From: JACVRW01 sp963803085
Lineage (GTDB): Bacteria > Actinomycetota > Thermoleophilia > Solirubrobacterales > Thermoleophilaceae
Assembly (NCBI GenBank): GCA_963803085.1
Contig: CAWDLE010000014.1
Coordinates: forward strand, 124,001-188,000
Reading direction: 5' to 3'
DNA: 64,000 nucleotides
A model generated the notes under the pieces. It worked only from the letters and a program-made list of their open reading frames with translations, was not told the DNA's origin and searched no databases. Shown here piece by piece: positions 16,575-24,741 of the stretch; the first letter of the stretch is position 1, and every line of letters begins with the position of its first letter. Made by a program: the position numbers and the translations under genes.

Positions 16575-17032
16575 TCGAGCCCGGCTCTCCGGCGCCGGAC
16601 TTCACGCTTCCAGACCAGGACGGCAACAAGGTTTCGCTCGGCGACTTTCGCGGGCGGACGGTGGTCCTGGTGTTCTATCCGGCCGACTTCAGCCCGGTCT
16701 GCACGGACCAGCTGAGCGTCTACCAGGAGGTTCTGCCTCAGTTCGAGGAGCGGGACACCACACTCCTCGGCATCTCGGTCGACGGCGCGTTCTGCCACAA
16801 GGCCTTCCAGCAGCAGCTCAACACCACCATCCCGCTGCTCGCAGACTTCCACCCGAAGGGGGAGGTCGCGAAGAGCTACGGCGTCTGGGCGGACAAGTAC
16901 GGCGTCGCGAAACGGGCGCTCGTGATGGTCGCTCCGGACGGCGTGGTCCAGTGGTCCTACTCCTCGCCGCCGCTCGAGGTGCCGGGGGCGAACCTCATCT
17001 TTGACGCGCTGGAGCAGCGCACCCCCGCCTGA
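16571..17032 (+). CDS. Peroxiredoxin (AhpE/BCP-like)
   Basis: 153 aa thioredoxin-fold peroxidase. The peroxidatic motif reads PADFSPVCTDQL with Cys44; a second cysteine, Cys75 (DGAFCHKAF), may be the resolving residue, although its place differs from that of the usual BCP second Cys. The enzyme reduces hydroperoxides. It is coupled to rpsO by a 4-bp overlap and overlaps the DsbA-like gene by about 32 bp, forming a small redox pair. Confidence 0.88.
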   Translation: MIEPGSPAPDFTLPDQDGNKVSLGDFRGRTVVLVFYPADFSPVCTDQLSVYQEVLPQFEERDTTLLGISVDGAFCHKAFQQQLNTTIPLLADFHPKGEVAKSYGVWADKYGVAKRALVMVAPDGVVQWSYSSPPLEVPGANLIFDALEQRTPA

Positions 17033-17504
17033 GCCGGCGGACGACGACCACGTCCGCGGCGACGGCCCGGTGGTCATCGAGTACGCCGACCTCGAGTGCC
17101 CGTACTGCGCGAAGGCGCACCTGATCCTCAAGGAGCTGCCGGTGAGGCGGGTCTTCCGCCACTTCCCCGTGACCTCGAAGCACCCGCGGGCGCGGGTGCT
17201 CGCGGCCGCGGCGGAGGCGGCGGGAAAGCAGGGCAAGTTCTGGGAGATGCACGACTCACTCCTTGAGGACCAGGGCCACCTCGATGACCCGCACCTGTGG
17301 GAGCGGGCCAGGCTGATTGGCCTGGACCTCGACCGCTTCGAGGCTGACCGCCGCTCAGCGGAGGCGGCGGAGCGGGTGGAGCGCGACTTCAACAGCGGCA
17401 TCCGGGCCGGGGTGTCGACCACGCCCACTCAGTTCGTGGACGGCACCGCGCATCCGGGCGTGCCGGCCGCAAGTTTCATCGAAGCGCTGCGTTCCACCCC
17501 CTGA
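17001..17504 (+). CDS. DsbA-like thioredoxin-fold oxidoreductase
   Basis: 167 aa. ADLECPYCAKAH carries the redox CPYC motif (Cys33, Cys36); STTPTQFVDG supplies the cis-Pro loop, and the helical insertion lies between. There is no signal peptide, so it is probably cytoplasmic, unlike true DsbA. Start TTG at 17001, inside the peroxiredoxin gene; the overlap suggests coupled translation and a shared substrate such as the peroxiredoxin disulfide. Confidence 0.8.
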   Translation: MTRWSSAPPPEPADDDHVRGDGPVVIEYADLECPYCAKAHLILKELPVRRVFRHFPVTSKHPRARVLAAAAEAAGKQGKFWEMHDSLLEDQGHLDDPHLWERARLIGLDLDRFEADRRSAEAAERVERDFNSGIRAGVSTTPTQFVDGTAHPGVPAASFIEALRSTP

Positions 17505-17540
17505 ACGGATTGGAACTTGGCATGGGGGTACAACGCCCGC

Positions 17541-17582
17541 GAGCCCGAGCGAGACGGCAATTCCCTGGACTCGCTCGGGCTC
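17541..17582 (+). terminator. 13-bp stem-loop after the DsbA-like gene
   Basis: GAGCCCGAGCGAG (17541-17553) pairs perfectly with 17570-17582 around a 16-nt loop, starting 37 bp after the stop at 17504. There is no T-run, so it may be a Rho-type or processing hairpin rather than an intrinsic terminator. Confidence 0.5.
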
Positions 17583-17763
17583 GACAAGGGTGAACGCATG
17601 AGGTCAGGGCATAACACCGTCTTGTGAGACTCCGGAAGGCACGACCCGCTCAGCGCGACAGGTGTTCGTCGCCCGTGGCGAGCGGCGCACACTGGACCTG
17701 CGCGGGGACTGCCGGATACGGAGGTAGTGACGAGTTCCGTGGTGGGCCCGAGCGGCAGCCTGT

Positions 17764-17824
17764 TGCTAGAGTCGCTCGGGTTCGCAACGGAACGTACTTA
17801 GGAGTGCCGCCAACCGGAGGCGGC
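17764..17824 (+). promoter_or_regulatory. pnp promoter and leader hairpin
   Basis: TGCTAGAGT (17764-17772) fits an extended -10. The transcript would carry a leader of about 60 nt with a GCCGCC/GGCGGC hairpin (17806-17811 with 17819-17824) just before the AAAGGA ribosome-binding site. In enterobacteria PNPase represses its own mRNA through a 5' stem; a similar role here is inference. Confidence 0.4.
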
Positions 17825-17838
17825 CTGAAAGGAAACAT

Positions 17839-20118
17839 ATGACTGATGGCACTAGCCGGGTCTCCCTCGAGATCGGCGGGAGCTCGATTAGCTTCGAGAC
17901 CGGCAAGTACGCCAGACAGGCCAGTGGCGCCGTCGTAGTTCAGGCAGGCGACACGATGGTCCTGTGCACCGCGACCGCAGGAGCGGCTCGCGATGTTGAC
18001 TTCCTACCACTGACGGTCGACGTGGAGGAGCGGATGTACGCCGCGGGCAAGATCCCGGGCAGCTTCTTCCGCCGCGAGGGCAGGGCAGGCGAGAAGGCCA
18101 CCCTCACCGCGCGCATGATCGACCGCCCACTGCGGCCGCTCTTCCCGAAGGGCTGGAACCGCGACACGCAGCTCGTGTCGATCCCAATGTCGATCGACCA
18201 CGAGCATCCCTACGACATCCTCGCCATGAACGGCGCAAGCGCCGCGCTGATGGTGTCCGACATCCCGTTCCCGGTGCCCGTGGGCGCCGTGCGGATCGGC
18301 CAGGACGCCGAGGGCAACTTCCTCGTCAACCCTGACGAGGAGTGGCTGCTGGAGTCGCCGCTCGACCTCGTGGTCGCCGGCACCGAGGAGGCCATCCTGA
18401 TGGTCGAGGCGGGCGCCAACGAGATCACCGAGGCAGAGATCCTCGACGCGCTCGACATCGCGCACGCCGAGATCAAGCGCCTCTGTGAGGCCCAGCACGA
18501 CCTGCGCAAGCAGGCCGGCAAGGAGAAGACCCTGATCGAGCCGCCGCAGGTGGACGAGTCGATCCAGAGTCAGATCCGCGAGCGCTTCGGCGACGCCCTC
18601 GACGCTGCGACCCAGGTGGTCGACAAGCTCGAGCGCCAGGACGCCACGAAGAAGGTCGAGGAGGAGGTGCTCGAGGCTCTCGGCACCAGCGTCGAGGTCG
18701 ACGAGGACGGCGCCTCGGCTCACCGTGCCGCCGTGCAGCTTGCCTTCGACAAGCTCGAGAAGGAGACCATCCGCCGCCGCATCGCCGTGGACAAGAAGCG
18801 TCCCGACGGCCGTGCGCCTGAGGAGATCCGCGACATCTGGATCGAGGTGGGGGTGGGGCCGCGCACGCACGGCTCCGCGATCTTCACCCGCGGCCAGACG
18901 CAGGCCTTCTCGGTTGTCGCTCTCGGCACGACGCGTGACGAGATGCGTCTCGACACGCTCGGCCTCCAGACGGAGAAGCACTACTTCCACCACTACAACT
19001 TCCCGCCGTTCTCGGTGGGAGAGGCCGGCTTCATGCGCGGCCCGAAGCGCCGCGACATCGGACACGGCGCGCTCGCTGAGCGGGCGCTCGTACCGGTCGT
19101 GCCATCGGTGGACGAGTTCCCGTACACGATCCGCGTGGTGTCGGACATCCTCGAGTCGAACGGCTCGAGCTCGATGGCCTCGGTCTGCGGTTCGTCGCTG
19201 TCGCTGATGGATGCCGGCGTGCCGATCAAGGCGCCGGTGGCCGGAGTGGCGATGGGGCTCATCAAGGAGGGTGAGGACCACGTCGTGCTCACCGACATCG
19301 CGGGTGTCGAGGATCACCTCGGCGACATGGACTTCAAGGTCGCCGGTACCTCGGAGGGCATCACCGCGCTCCAGATGGACATCAAGATCACGGGCGTCAC
19401 GTTCGAGATCCTGCGCGGGGCGCTCGAGCAGGCCCAGGACGCGCGCATGACGATCCTCGGCAAGATGAAGGAAGCCATTTCCGAGCCGCGCTCGGAGCTG
19501 TCGTCCTACGCGCCGCGGATCTCGGCGATTCAGATCAACACCGAGAAGATCGGTGCGGTCATCGGCAAGGGCGGCGAGACGATCCGCGCGCTGTCGGAGG
19601 AGTTCGACGCGCAGATCGACATCGACGACGACGGCATGGTCCGCATCTACGCCCAGACGGGCGAGCAGGGCGACGCCCTGGTGGACCGGATCCGGTCGAT
19701 GACGAAGGAGGTGGAGCTCGGCGACGAGTTCACCGGCAAGGTCGTGAAGACCACGACCTTCGGCGCCTTCATCGAGCTCGCCAAGGGCACTGACGGCCTG
19801 ATCCACATCTCCAACATCGCTCCGGGCCAGCGCCCGAACACGGTCGAGGAGGTCATCAACCGCGGCGACGAGCTGAGGGTGAAGGTCGTCGAGGTGGACC
19901 CGGAGCGTGGCCGCATCGGGCTGCGCCTGGCGGATGACCCCGAGATCGCGGGCAAGACCCCCGAGGAGCTGGCTGCCATGGGCACCGGCAACAAGGGAGG
20001 CGACCGTGGCGGACGCGGCGACCGCGGCAACGGCCGTGGCGGCCGCGAGGGACGCGGCGGTGGCCGGGGTGACCGGGAGCGCCGTCCGCGCGACCGGGAC
20101 CGCGAGCGCAGCGAGTAG
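17839..20118 (+). CDS. pnp: Polyribonucleotide nucleotidyltransferase (PNPase)
   Basis: 759 aa. Two RNase PH domains (about 10-150 and 325-540) are separated by the all-helical linker. The KH domain has IGAVIGKGGETIRALSEEFD near 570-590 and the S1 domain GDEFTGKVVKTTTFGAFIEL near 630-650. The last 45 residues are an Arg/Gly/Asp-rich disordered tail (GDRGGRGDRG-type repeats), a common actinobacterial RNA-binding extension. It degrades RNA 3' to 5' phosphorolytically. Start ATG after AAAGGA. Confidence 0.97.
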   Translation: MTDGTSRVSLEIGGSSISFETGKYARQASGAVVVQAGDTMVLCTATAGAARDVDFLPLTVDVEERMYAAGKIPGSFFRREGRAGEKATLTARMIDRPLRPLFPKGWNRDTQLVSIPMSIDHEHPYDILAMNGASAALMVSDIPFPVPVGAVRIGQDAEGNFLVNPDEEWLLESPLDLVVAGTEEAILMVEAGANEITEAEILDALDIAHAEIKRLCEAQHDLRKQAGKEKTLIEPPQVDESIQSQIRERFGDALDAATQVVDKLERQDATKKVEEEVLEALGTSVEVDEDGASAHRAAVQLAFDKLEKETIRRRIAVDKKRPDGRAPEEIRDIWIEVGVGPRTHGSAIFTRGQTQAFSVVALGTTRDEMRLDTLGLQTEKHYFHHYNFPPFSVGEAGFMRGPKRRDIGHGALAERALVPVVPSVDEFPYTIRVVSDILESNGSSSMASVCGSSLSLMDAGVPIKAPVAGVAMGLIKEGEDHVVLTDIAGVEDHLGDMDFKVAGTSEGITALQMDIKITGVTFEILRGALEQAQDARMTILGKMKEAISEPRSELSSYAPRISAIQINTEKIGAVIGKGGETIRALSEEFDAQIDIDDDGMVRIYAQTGEQGDALVDRIRSMTKEVELGDEFTGKVVKTTTFGAFIELAKGTDGLIHISNIAPGQRPNTVEEVINRGDELRVKVVEVDPERGRIGLRLADDPEIAGKTPEELAAMGTGNKGGDRGGRGDRGNGRGGREGRGGGRGDRERRPRDRDRERSE

Positions 20119-20122
20119 CGCA

Positions 20123-21403
20123 TTGAGTACCGAGTCGGCCCGGGTCACAACCCTGGACTCAGGCGTTCGAGTAGTCACCGAGGCAATGCCCTCGGTGCGC
20201 TCGATCGCTCTTGGGTTCTGGGTCCGGGCCGGTTCGCGTGACGAGGACCACGAGCACGCTGGCATCTCGCACTTCCTGGAGCACCTGCTCTTCAAGGGCA
20301 CGGACCGCTTCAGCTCACGCGAGATAGACGAGGCGTTCGACGCGATGGGTGCGGAGGTGAACGCCGGTACCGGCAAGGAGACCACCTCCGTCTACTCGCG
20401 CTTCCTCGACAACCACCTGGAGCGGGCTTTCGACGTGCTCCAGGACATGGTGCTGCGGCCCGTCTATCCGGACATCGACTCCGAGCGGCAGGTGGTGATC
20501 GAGGAGATCGCCATGTACGAGGACGAGCCGCAGGACAAGGTCCACGACGTGCTCGCGGGCGCGATCTTCGGCGACCACCCGCTCGGCCGGCCGATCATCG
20601 GCCGCGCGGACGTGGTGTCCTCGGTGCCGGTGCCCGAGATCTCGTCGTGGCACGACGGCCGCTACGTGCCGCCGAACATCGTGCTGGCCGCGGCCGGCAA
20701 CCTCGAGCACGAGCGGATCGTGGAGCTGGCCGAGGCTGCCGTTGGCGGCTCAGGTCCCGCGCCGCCCGCCGAGCTGGGTGCGCCGGAGCCTCACGGCCAG
20801 GTGCTGCGCTTCCACACGAAGGAGACCGAGCAGTACCACCTCTGCCTCGGTGGGCTCGGGGTGCCGCGCGGCGACGACCGCCGCTTCGCGCTCCGCGTTC
20901 TCGACACGATCCTCGGCGGCTCCACGTCGTCGCGGCTCTTCCAGGAGGTGCGCGAGAAGCGTGGGCTGGCCTACGCGGTCTACTCGTACGCGAGCCACTA
21001 CGCGGACAGCGGCCAGGTGGCGGTGTATGTGGGCACGCGGCCGGAGAACGTCGCCGAGGCCGTGGACGTGATCGGATCCGAGCTGCGCCGCCTGCAGGAC
21101 GACGGCGTGAGCGAGCAGGAGCTCGAGCGCGCCCGCGACAACGTGAAGGGCCGCACGGTGCTTTCGATGGAGTCCACGCTCACACGGATGAACCGGCTCG
21201 GCAGCTCGGTCCTGATGGGCGTTCCGCTCCTCACGGTCGACGAGCTGCTCGCCGCCTTCGACGCGGTTACGCTCGACGACGTGAACGGGCTCGCCAGGGA
21301 GCTCTGGGTCCCCGAGCGCATGTCGGCTGCCGGCGTGGGCGGCGACGAGGCCGCCTTCCGCAGCGCGCTCGAGTCCGTGTCGCCGGCGCTCGCCGCGGCA
21401 TGA
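20123..21403 (+). CDS. M16-family zinc metallopeptidase (pitrilysin/MPP-like)
   Basis: 426 aa from the TTG at 20123, 4 bp after pnp; no ATG or GTG lies nearer the conserved start (VTTLDSGVRVVTEAMPSVRS). The inverted zinc motif HFLEH is at residues 50-54, with the distal Glu in EIAMYEDEPQDKV. The second half (GGSTSSRLFQEVREKRGLAY) is the C-terminal M16 domain with its Arg/Tyr pair. The pnp-M16-dapB order is common in actinobacteria. The TTG start rests on spacing only. Confidence 0.88.
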   Translation: MSTESARVTTLDSGVRVVTEAMPSVRSIALGFWVRAGSRDEDHEHAGISHFLEHLLFKGTDRFSSREIDEAFDAMGAEVNAGTGKETTSVYSRFLDNHLERAFDVLQDMVLRPVYPDIDSERQVVIEEIAMYEDEPQDKVHDVLAGAIFGDHPLGRPIIGRADVVSSVPVPEISSWHDGRYVPPNIVLAAAGNLEHERIVELAEAAVGGSGPAPPAELGAPEPHGQVLRFHTKETEQYHLCLGGLGVPRGDDRRFALRVLDTILGGSTSSRLFQEVREKRGLAYAVYSYASHYADSGQVAVYVGTRPENVAEAVDVIGSELRRLQDDGVSEQELERARDNVKGRTVLSMESTLTRMNRLGSSVLMGVPLLTVDELLAAFDAVTLDDVNGLARELWVPERMSAAGVGGDEAAFRSALESVSPALAAA

Positions 21404-22056
21404 TCAACGTCGCCGTCTCCGGCGCCGCCGGGCGCATGGGGCAGACGGTGTGCGACGCGGTCGAGGGCGCAGAGGACATGGCCCTCGTGGGGCGTGCGGA
21501 CCCTCTGCTGGACACCGATCTGCTCGACGTGTTCGGCGACGCCGACGTGGTCGTGGACTTCTCCACGCCCGACACCGCCCTCGCCAACGCGCGCCACTGC
21601 ATCGAGGCGGGCGTGCACTGCGTGATGGGCACCACCGGCGCCGACTTCTCGGAGCTCGAGGGCGTGGGCACGGCCAACCTGTTCGTGGCGCCGAACTTCG
21701 CGATCGGAGCGGTCCTGATGATGGAGATCGCGCAGCGCGTGGCGGAGCACATGCCCGAGTGCGAGATCATCGAGCTGCACCACGACCGCAAGGTCGACGC
21801 CCCGTCCGGCACCGCGGCCCGCACGGCGGAGCTGATCCGCGCCGCGGGTGGCAACGTGCATGAGCCGATCCACTCCGTGCGCCTCCCGGGCCTGGTGGCG
21901 CATCAGGAGGTCATCTTCGGCGGCCCGGGCCAGACCCTCACCATCCGGCACGACTCGGTCGACCGCGAGTCGTTCATGCCCGGAGTGCTGCTGGCCGTGA
22001 GGAAGGTTGGCTCGCTGGAGCGCTCGCCGACCGTCGGCCTCGAGAACCTGCTCTAG
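21400..22056 (+). CDS. dapB: 4-hydroxy-tetrahydrodipicolinate reductase
   Basis: 218 aa, short for the family (240-270). The NAD(P) loop GAAGRMGQ is at residues 8-15; the signature ELHHDRKVDAPSGTA gives the catalytic His and Lys131; FGGPGQTLTIRHDSVDRESF closes the tetramer-forming domain. It makes tetrahydrodipicolinate for lysine and peptidoglycan. It overlaps the M16 peptidase by ATGA. The shortening is in the Rossmann half between strands, not in the catalytic domain. Confidence 0.92.
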   Translation: MINVAVSGAAGRMGQTVCDAVEGAEDMALVGRADPLLDTDLLDVFGDADVVVDFSTPDTALANARHCIEAGVHCVMGTTGADFSELEGVGTANLFVAPNFAIGAVLMMEIAQRVAEHMPECEIIELHHDRKVDAPSGTAARTAELIRAAGGNVHEPIHSVRLPGLVAHQEVIFGGPGQTLTIRHDSVDRESFMPGVLLAVRKVGSLERSPTVGLENLL

Positions 22057-22072
22057 CTGGCAGCGTCGCGCA

Positions 22073-23092
22073 GTGCTTCGCGCCCGACTCACCGCGCAGC
22101 TGCTCGCCGGCCCACCCGCGCGCGACCCTGTGGCGGTGGCCGAGCGGCTGCTCGCCGTACAGGGCCAGGACCCGCGCGGCGCGCGGCTCGCTGTGCGCGC
22201 TCGCAGCGAGGGGCTCACGGCGGCGGACGTGGACCGCGCCCTCACCGAGGAGCGCTCGCTGCTCATCACCTGGCTGAACCGCGGCACGCTCCACCTGGTG
22301 CGTAGTGAGGATTACCCGTGGCTTCAGGCGCTCACCACGCCTCCGCTCGTCACGCAGAGCAGCCGGCGGCTTGCGCAGGAGGGCGTGCCCCCGGAGGACG
22401 CCGAGCGCGCCATCGCGGAGGTCGAGCGCTCGCTCGCCGACGGTCCGCTCAACCGCGATCAGCTGCGCGAGCGCGTAGACACCATTGGGGTGAGAACGGC
22501 ACGACAGGCCCTCGTGCACATCCTCTTCGCGGCATCCCTGCGCGGGCTGATCGTGCGCGGGCCGATGGTCGACGGCAAGCATACGTTCGTCCTGGTGAAG
22601 GACTGGTTGGGCGAGCCGAAGCCGGTGGACCGCGACAAGGCGCTCGCCGAGCTCGCGCGCCGCTACCTGGCGGGACACGGCCCGGCGAGCGACCGGGATC
22701 TCGCGCGCTGGGCGGGTCTGCCGCTGCGAGATGCCCGGGCGGGCCTGAGCGCGATCGCCTCGGAGATCGAGGACAGCGGCGACGGCCTCGTCGATCTACG
22801 CGGCCGCCCGGAGCCCGCCGAGCTGCCCCCGCCGCGGCTACTCGGCCCCTACGACCCACTGCTGCTCGGGTGGACCTCGCGCGAGTTCGTGCTGGGAGCC
22901 CATCAGCAACTCGTGACCGTGAACGGGCTTTTCCGCCCGTTCGCACTGGTGAAAGGGCACGCGGCGGCGAGCTGGAGCATGCCGCGCGGCGAGGTGGCGC
23001 TGGAGCCCTTTGGGCGCCTCGGCAAGGCGGACGCCGCCGCGCTTGAGGAGGAGGCGGCGGATGTTGTGAGGTTCTTGGGGCCCGATACGTAA
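22073..23092 (+). CDS. AlkZ-like winged-helix DNA glycosylase family protein (HTH_42)
   Basis: 339 aa from the GTG at 22073. The AVQGQDPRGA block (Gln30, Gln32) matches the QxQ catalytic motif of AlkZ/YcaQ glycosylases that unhook DNA crosslinks, and LNRGTLHLV, RYLAGHGPAS and LLGPYDPLLLGW are family blocks. By homology it may remove alkylated or crosslinked bases. Location 16 bp after dapB is probably operonic. The catalytic call rests on one motif. Confidence 0.75.
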   Translation: MLRARLTAQLLAGPPARDPVAVAERLLAVQGQDPRGARLAVRARSEGLTAADVDRALTEERSLLITWLNRGTLHLVRSEDYPWLQALTTPPLVTQSSRRLAQEGVPPEDAERAIAEVERSLADGPLNRDQLRERVDTIGVRTARQALVHILFAASLRGLIVRGPMVDGKHTFVLVKDWLGEPKPVDRDKALAELARRYLAGHGPASDRDLARWAGLPLRDARAGLSAIASEIEDSGDGLVDLRGRPEPAELPPPRLLGPYDPLLLGWTSREFVLGAHQQLVTVNGLFRPFALVKGHAAASWSMPRGEVALEPFGRLGKADAAALEEEAADVVRFLGPDT

Positions 23093-23114
23093 GCCGCTGC
23101 GCTCCCCCGCCGCA

Positions 23115-23120
23115 TAGGCT
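23115..23120 (+). promoter_or_regulatory. Leaderless -10 element of the methyltransferase at 23127
   Basis: TAGGCT, 6 bp before the GTG at 23127, with no Shine-Dalgarno between. It supports that GTG as the start. Confidence 0.5.
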
Positions 23121-23126
23121 CCCCAC

Positions 23127-23894
23127 GTGCCCGAGCCCGCCAACCTGTCCGCCCACGCCGCCCGCAACCGCGACGTCTGGAACACCGACGCCCCCAACTG
23201 GGTCGAGAGCGGGCGCGAGTCGTGGGCGAGCCCGACGCCGTGGTGGGGGGCGTGGCACATACCCGAGGGGGAGCTGCGAATCCTGCCGGAGGTTGCCGGC
23301 CTCGACGTGCTCGACCTGGGCTGCGGAACCGGCTACTGGTGCGCTTGGTTCGCCCGGCTGGGCGCTCGGCCCGTCGGGCTCGACCTGTCCGAGGAGCAGC
23401 TGGCCACCGCCCGGGCGCTACAGGCGGAGCACGGAATCGAGTTCCCGCTCATTCACGCAAGTGCAGAGGCGCCGCCCCTCGAGGATGGGTCATTCGACAT
23501 CGTCTTCTCGGAGTACGGCGCGGCGATCTGGTGCGACCCGTACGTGTGGATTCCGCAGGCGCACCGGCTGCTGCGCCCGGGCGGACGCCTGATCTTCCTC
23601 GCCCACTCGCCGCTGGCCGGGCTCTGCTACCCGCTCAGCGAGGAACCCATCGGGGAGACGCTCGTCCGGCCGCAACGAGGACTGGGAGCGATCGAGTGGC
23701 CGGACGACGACGGGATCGACTTCCATCAGGCCCACAGCGAGCGGATCAAGCTCCTGCACGACACGGGCTTCGAGATCGAGGCTCTTCACGAGCTGTACGC
23801 CCCGGAAGGCGACCCGGACGAGGTCCGTCACTACCTGGTCCGTGGCTGGGCGCAGCGCTGGCCCTGCGAGGAGGTCTGGGTGGCGCGCCGCTAG
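23127..23894 (+). CDS. Class I SAM-dependent methyltransferase
   Basis: 255 aa. Motif I VLDLGCGTGYW is near residues 61-71, followed by an acidic post-I strand (VGLDLSEEQL), DGSFDIVFSEYGAAIW (motif II/III) and LLRPGGRLIFLAHSP (motif IV). It belongs to the UbiE/Methyltransf_11 type, whose members act on small molecules. Substrate unknown. It ends tail-to-tail with the DUF3052 gene through a shared CTAG. Confidence 0.82.
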   Translation: MPEPANLSAHAARNRDVWNTDAPNWVESGRESWASPTPWWGAWHIPEGELRILPEVAGLDVLDLGCGTGYWCAWFARLGARPVGLDLSEEQLATARALQAEHGIEFPLIHASAEAPPLEDGSFDIVFSEYGAAIWCDPYVWIPQAHRLLRPGGRLIFLAHSPLAGLCYPLSEEPIGETLVRPQRGLGAIEWPDDDGIDFHQAHSERIKLLHDTGFEIEALHELYAPEGDPDEVRHYLVRGWAQRWPCEEVWVARR

Positions 23895-24343
23895 GCCGCG
23901 CTCTTGTTGCCGTTTCGGCGCAGCGTGCGGGGGATCACGAAGCGGATCCCCGAGCGCTCGTCGTCGATCGAGCAGGTCTTGTTGTCGATCAGGCCGAGCC
24001 GCTTCGCGTAGGGCACGAGCGCCATCTGGTTGAGGTAGTTCTCGTGTCCCCGCTTTCGGGTGATCACCCACAGGTAGCCGGTGTCGCGCAGGCGGGCGCG
24101 GTAGCGGACCAGCGTCTCCTTGGCCTCGTCCTCGGACTCCACCAGCACGATGGCGCCGTCGAGGTCGCCGGAGCGCACGAGGCCGCGACCGATGGCCTCC
24201 TTCACGTCGCGCCGGAGCCCGGGACCGACATCGCCCGCGATCTCGACGCGCTGATCCGCCGTCACACCCAGCTTCTGGACGGTCGAGCGGTGGCTGTAGT
24301 CGCGTTCGGTGGCCATTGCCGAAGGGAATTCTGCCATTTGCAT
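23891..24343 (-). CDS. DUF3052 family protein
   Basis: 150 aa (or 148 from the second ATG at 24335-24337). LGVTADQRVEIAGDVGPGLR, then VLVESEDEAKETLVRYRARL and GYLWVITRKRG, is the pattern of DUF3052, a conserved actinobacterial family of unknown role. The ribosome-binding sequence AGGGAG lies inside a small hairpin (24347-24360). Divergent from the Pro/Ala-rich protein gene at 24415. Confidence 0.72.
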   Translation of the reverse strand: MQMAEFPSAMATERDYSHRSTVQKLGVTADQRVEIAGDVGPGLRRDVKEAIGRGLVRSGDLDGAIVLVESEDEAKETLVRYRARLRDTGYLWVITRKRGHENYLNQMALVPYAKRLGLIDNKTCSIDDERSGIRFVIPRTLRRNGNKSAA

Positions 24344-24346
24344 GCT

Positions 24347-24369
24347 CCCTTTCGGAAGGGGTGACCCCC
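24347..24369. repeat. Two adjacent palindromes in the DUF3052/24415 divergent region
   Basis: CCCTTTCGGAAGGG (24347-24360) folds with a 5-bp stem and overlaps GGGGTGACCCC (24358-24368), a near relative of the GGGGTCTGACCCC palindrome found elsewhere in the window. The first overlaps the DUF3052 ribosome-binding site on the minus strand. They could be operator-like or mark mRNA structure. Confidence 0.4.
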
Positions 24370-24414
24370 GGATTGCACGGTAAGGTTCGACGGAGCCAAC
24401 AAGGGGAGGCCCGC

Positions 24415-24741
24415 ATGGGCTTTATGGACAAGGCAAAGCAGCTCGCAGAGCAGGCGCAGCAGAAGCTGGACGAGGCGCAGCAGAACTTCAACAAGCCGAG
24501 CTCGCCGGAGGGGCAGCCGCAGGGCGACGGCGTGAAGTACGACGCGCACGGACGCCCGATCCAGGAGGCTCCACCCGCGGGAGCCACCGCGCCGCCCGCA
24601 GCAGAGCCCGCCGCACCGGCCGCGCCGGCCGCGGAGCCGACGGAGGAGCAGCCGGCCGCCGACGTGCCCACACCGCCTCCGCCGGCACCGGCGAGCGGCG
24701 ATACGAACACCACTCCCGACCCATTCAAGCCGATCCAGTAG
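24415..24741 (+). CDS. Low-complexity Ala/Pro-rich protein with amphipathic N-terminus, 108 aa
   Basis: AAGGGGAGG precedes the ATG. Residues 1-26 (MGFMDKAKQLAEQAQQKLDE and on) form a Gln/Ala/Lys-rich amphipathic helix; the remainder is disordered and rich in Ala, Pro and Glu, ending DPFKPIQ. No signal peptide or TM segment. Similar MG(L)MDKAKxxAxQ starts occur in small actinobacterial proteins of unknown role. Its TAG overlaps the dapA GTG by one base, so it may be translationally coupled to lysine biosynthesis. Confidence 0.6.
   Translation: MGFMDKAKQLAEQAQQKLDEAQQNFNKPSSPEGQPQGDGVKYDAHGRPIQEAPPAGATAPPAAEPAAPAAPAAEPTEEQPAADVPTPPPPAPASGDTNTTPDPFKPIQ

Larger units (their letters stand above)
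17505..17838. other. Intergenic/leader region between the DsbA-like gene and pnp
   Basis: 334 bp without a convincing gene. It holds a 13-bp perfect inverted repeat (17541-17582), an extended -10-like TGCTAGAGT ending at 17772, and a hairpin directly before the pnp ribosome-binding site (17806-17824). The sequence CTCGCTCGGG of the first repeat returns in part at 17771-17780 (GTCGCTCGGG). Confidence 0.5.

Noticed and set aside
18004..20385. Long open frame of about 790 codons antisense to pnp
   Set aside because: It mirrors the codon pattern of a strongly conserved PNPase gene; high GC gives long antisense frames. No family resemblance.
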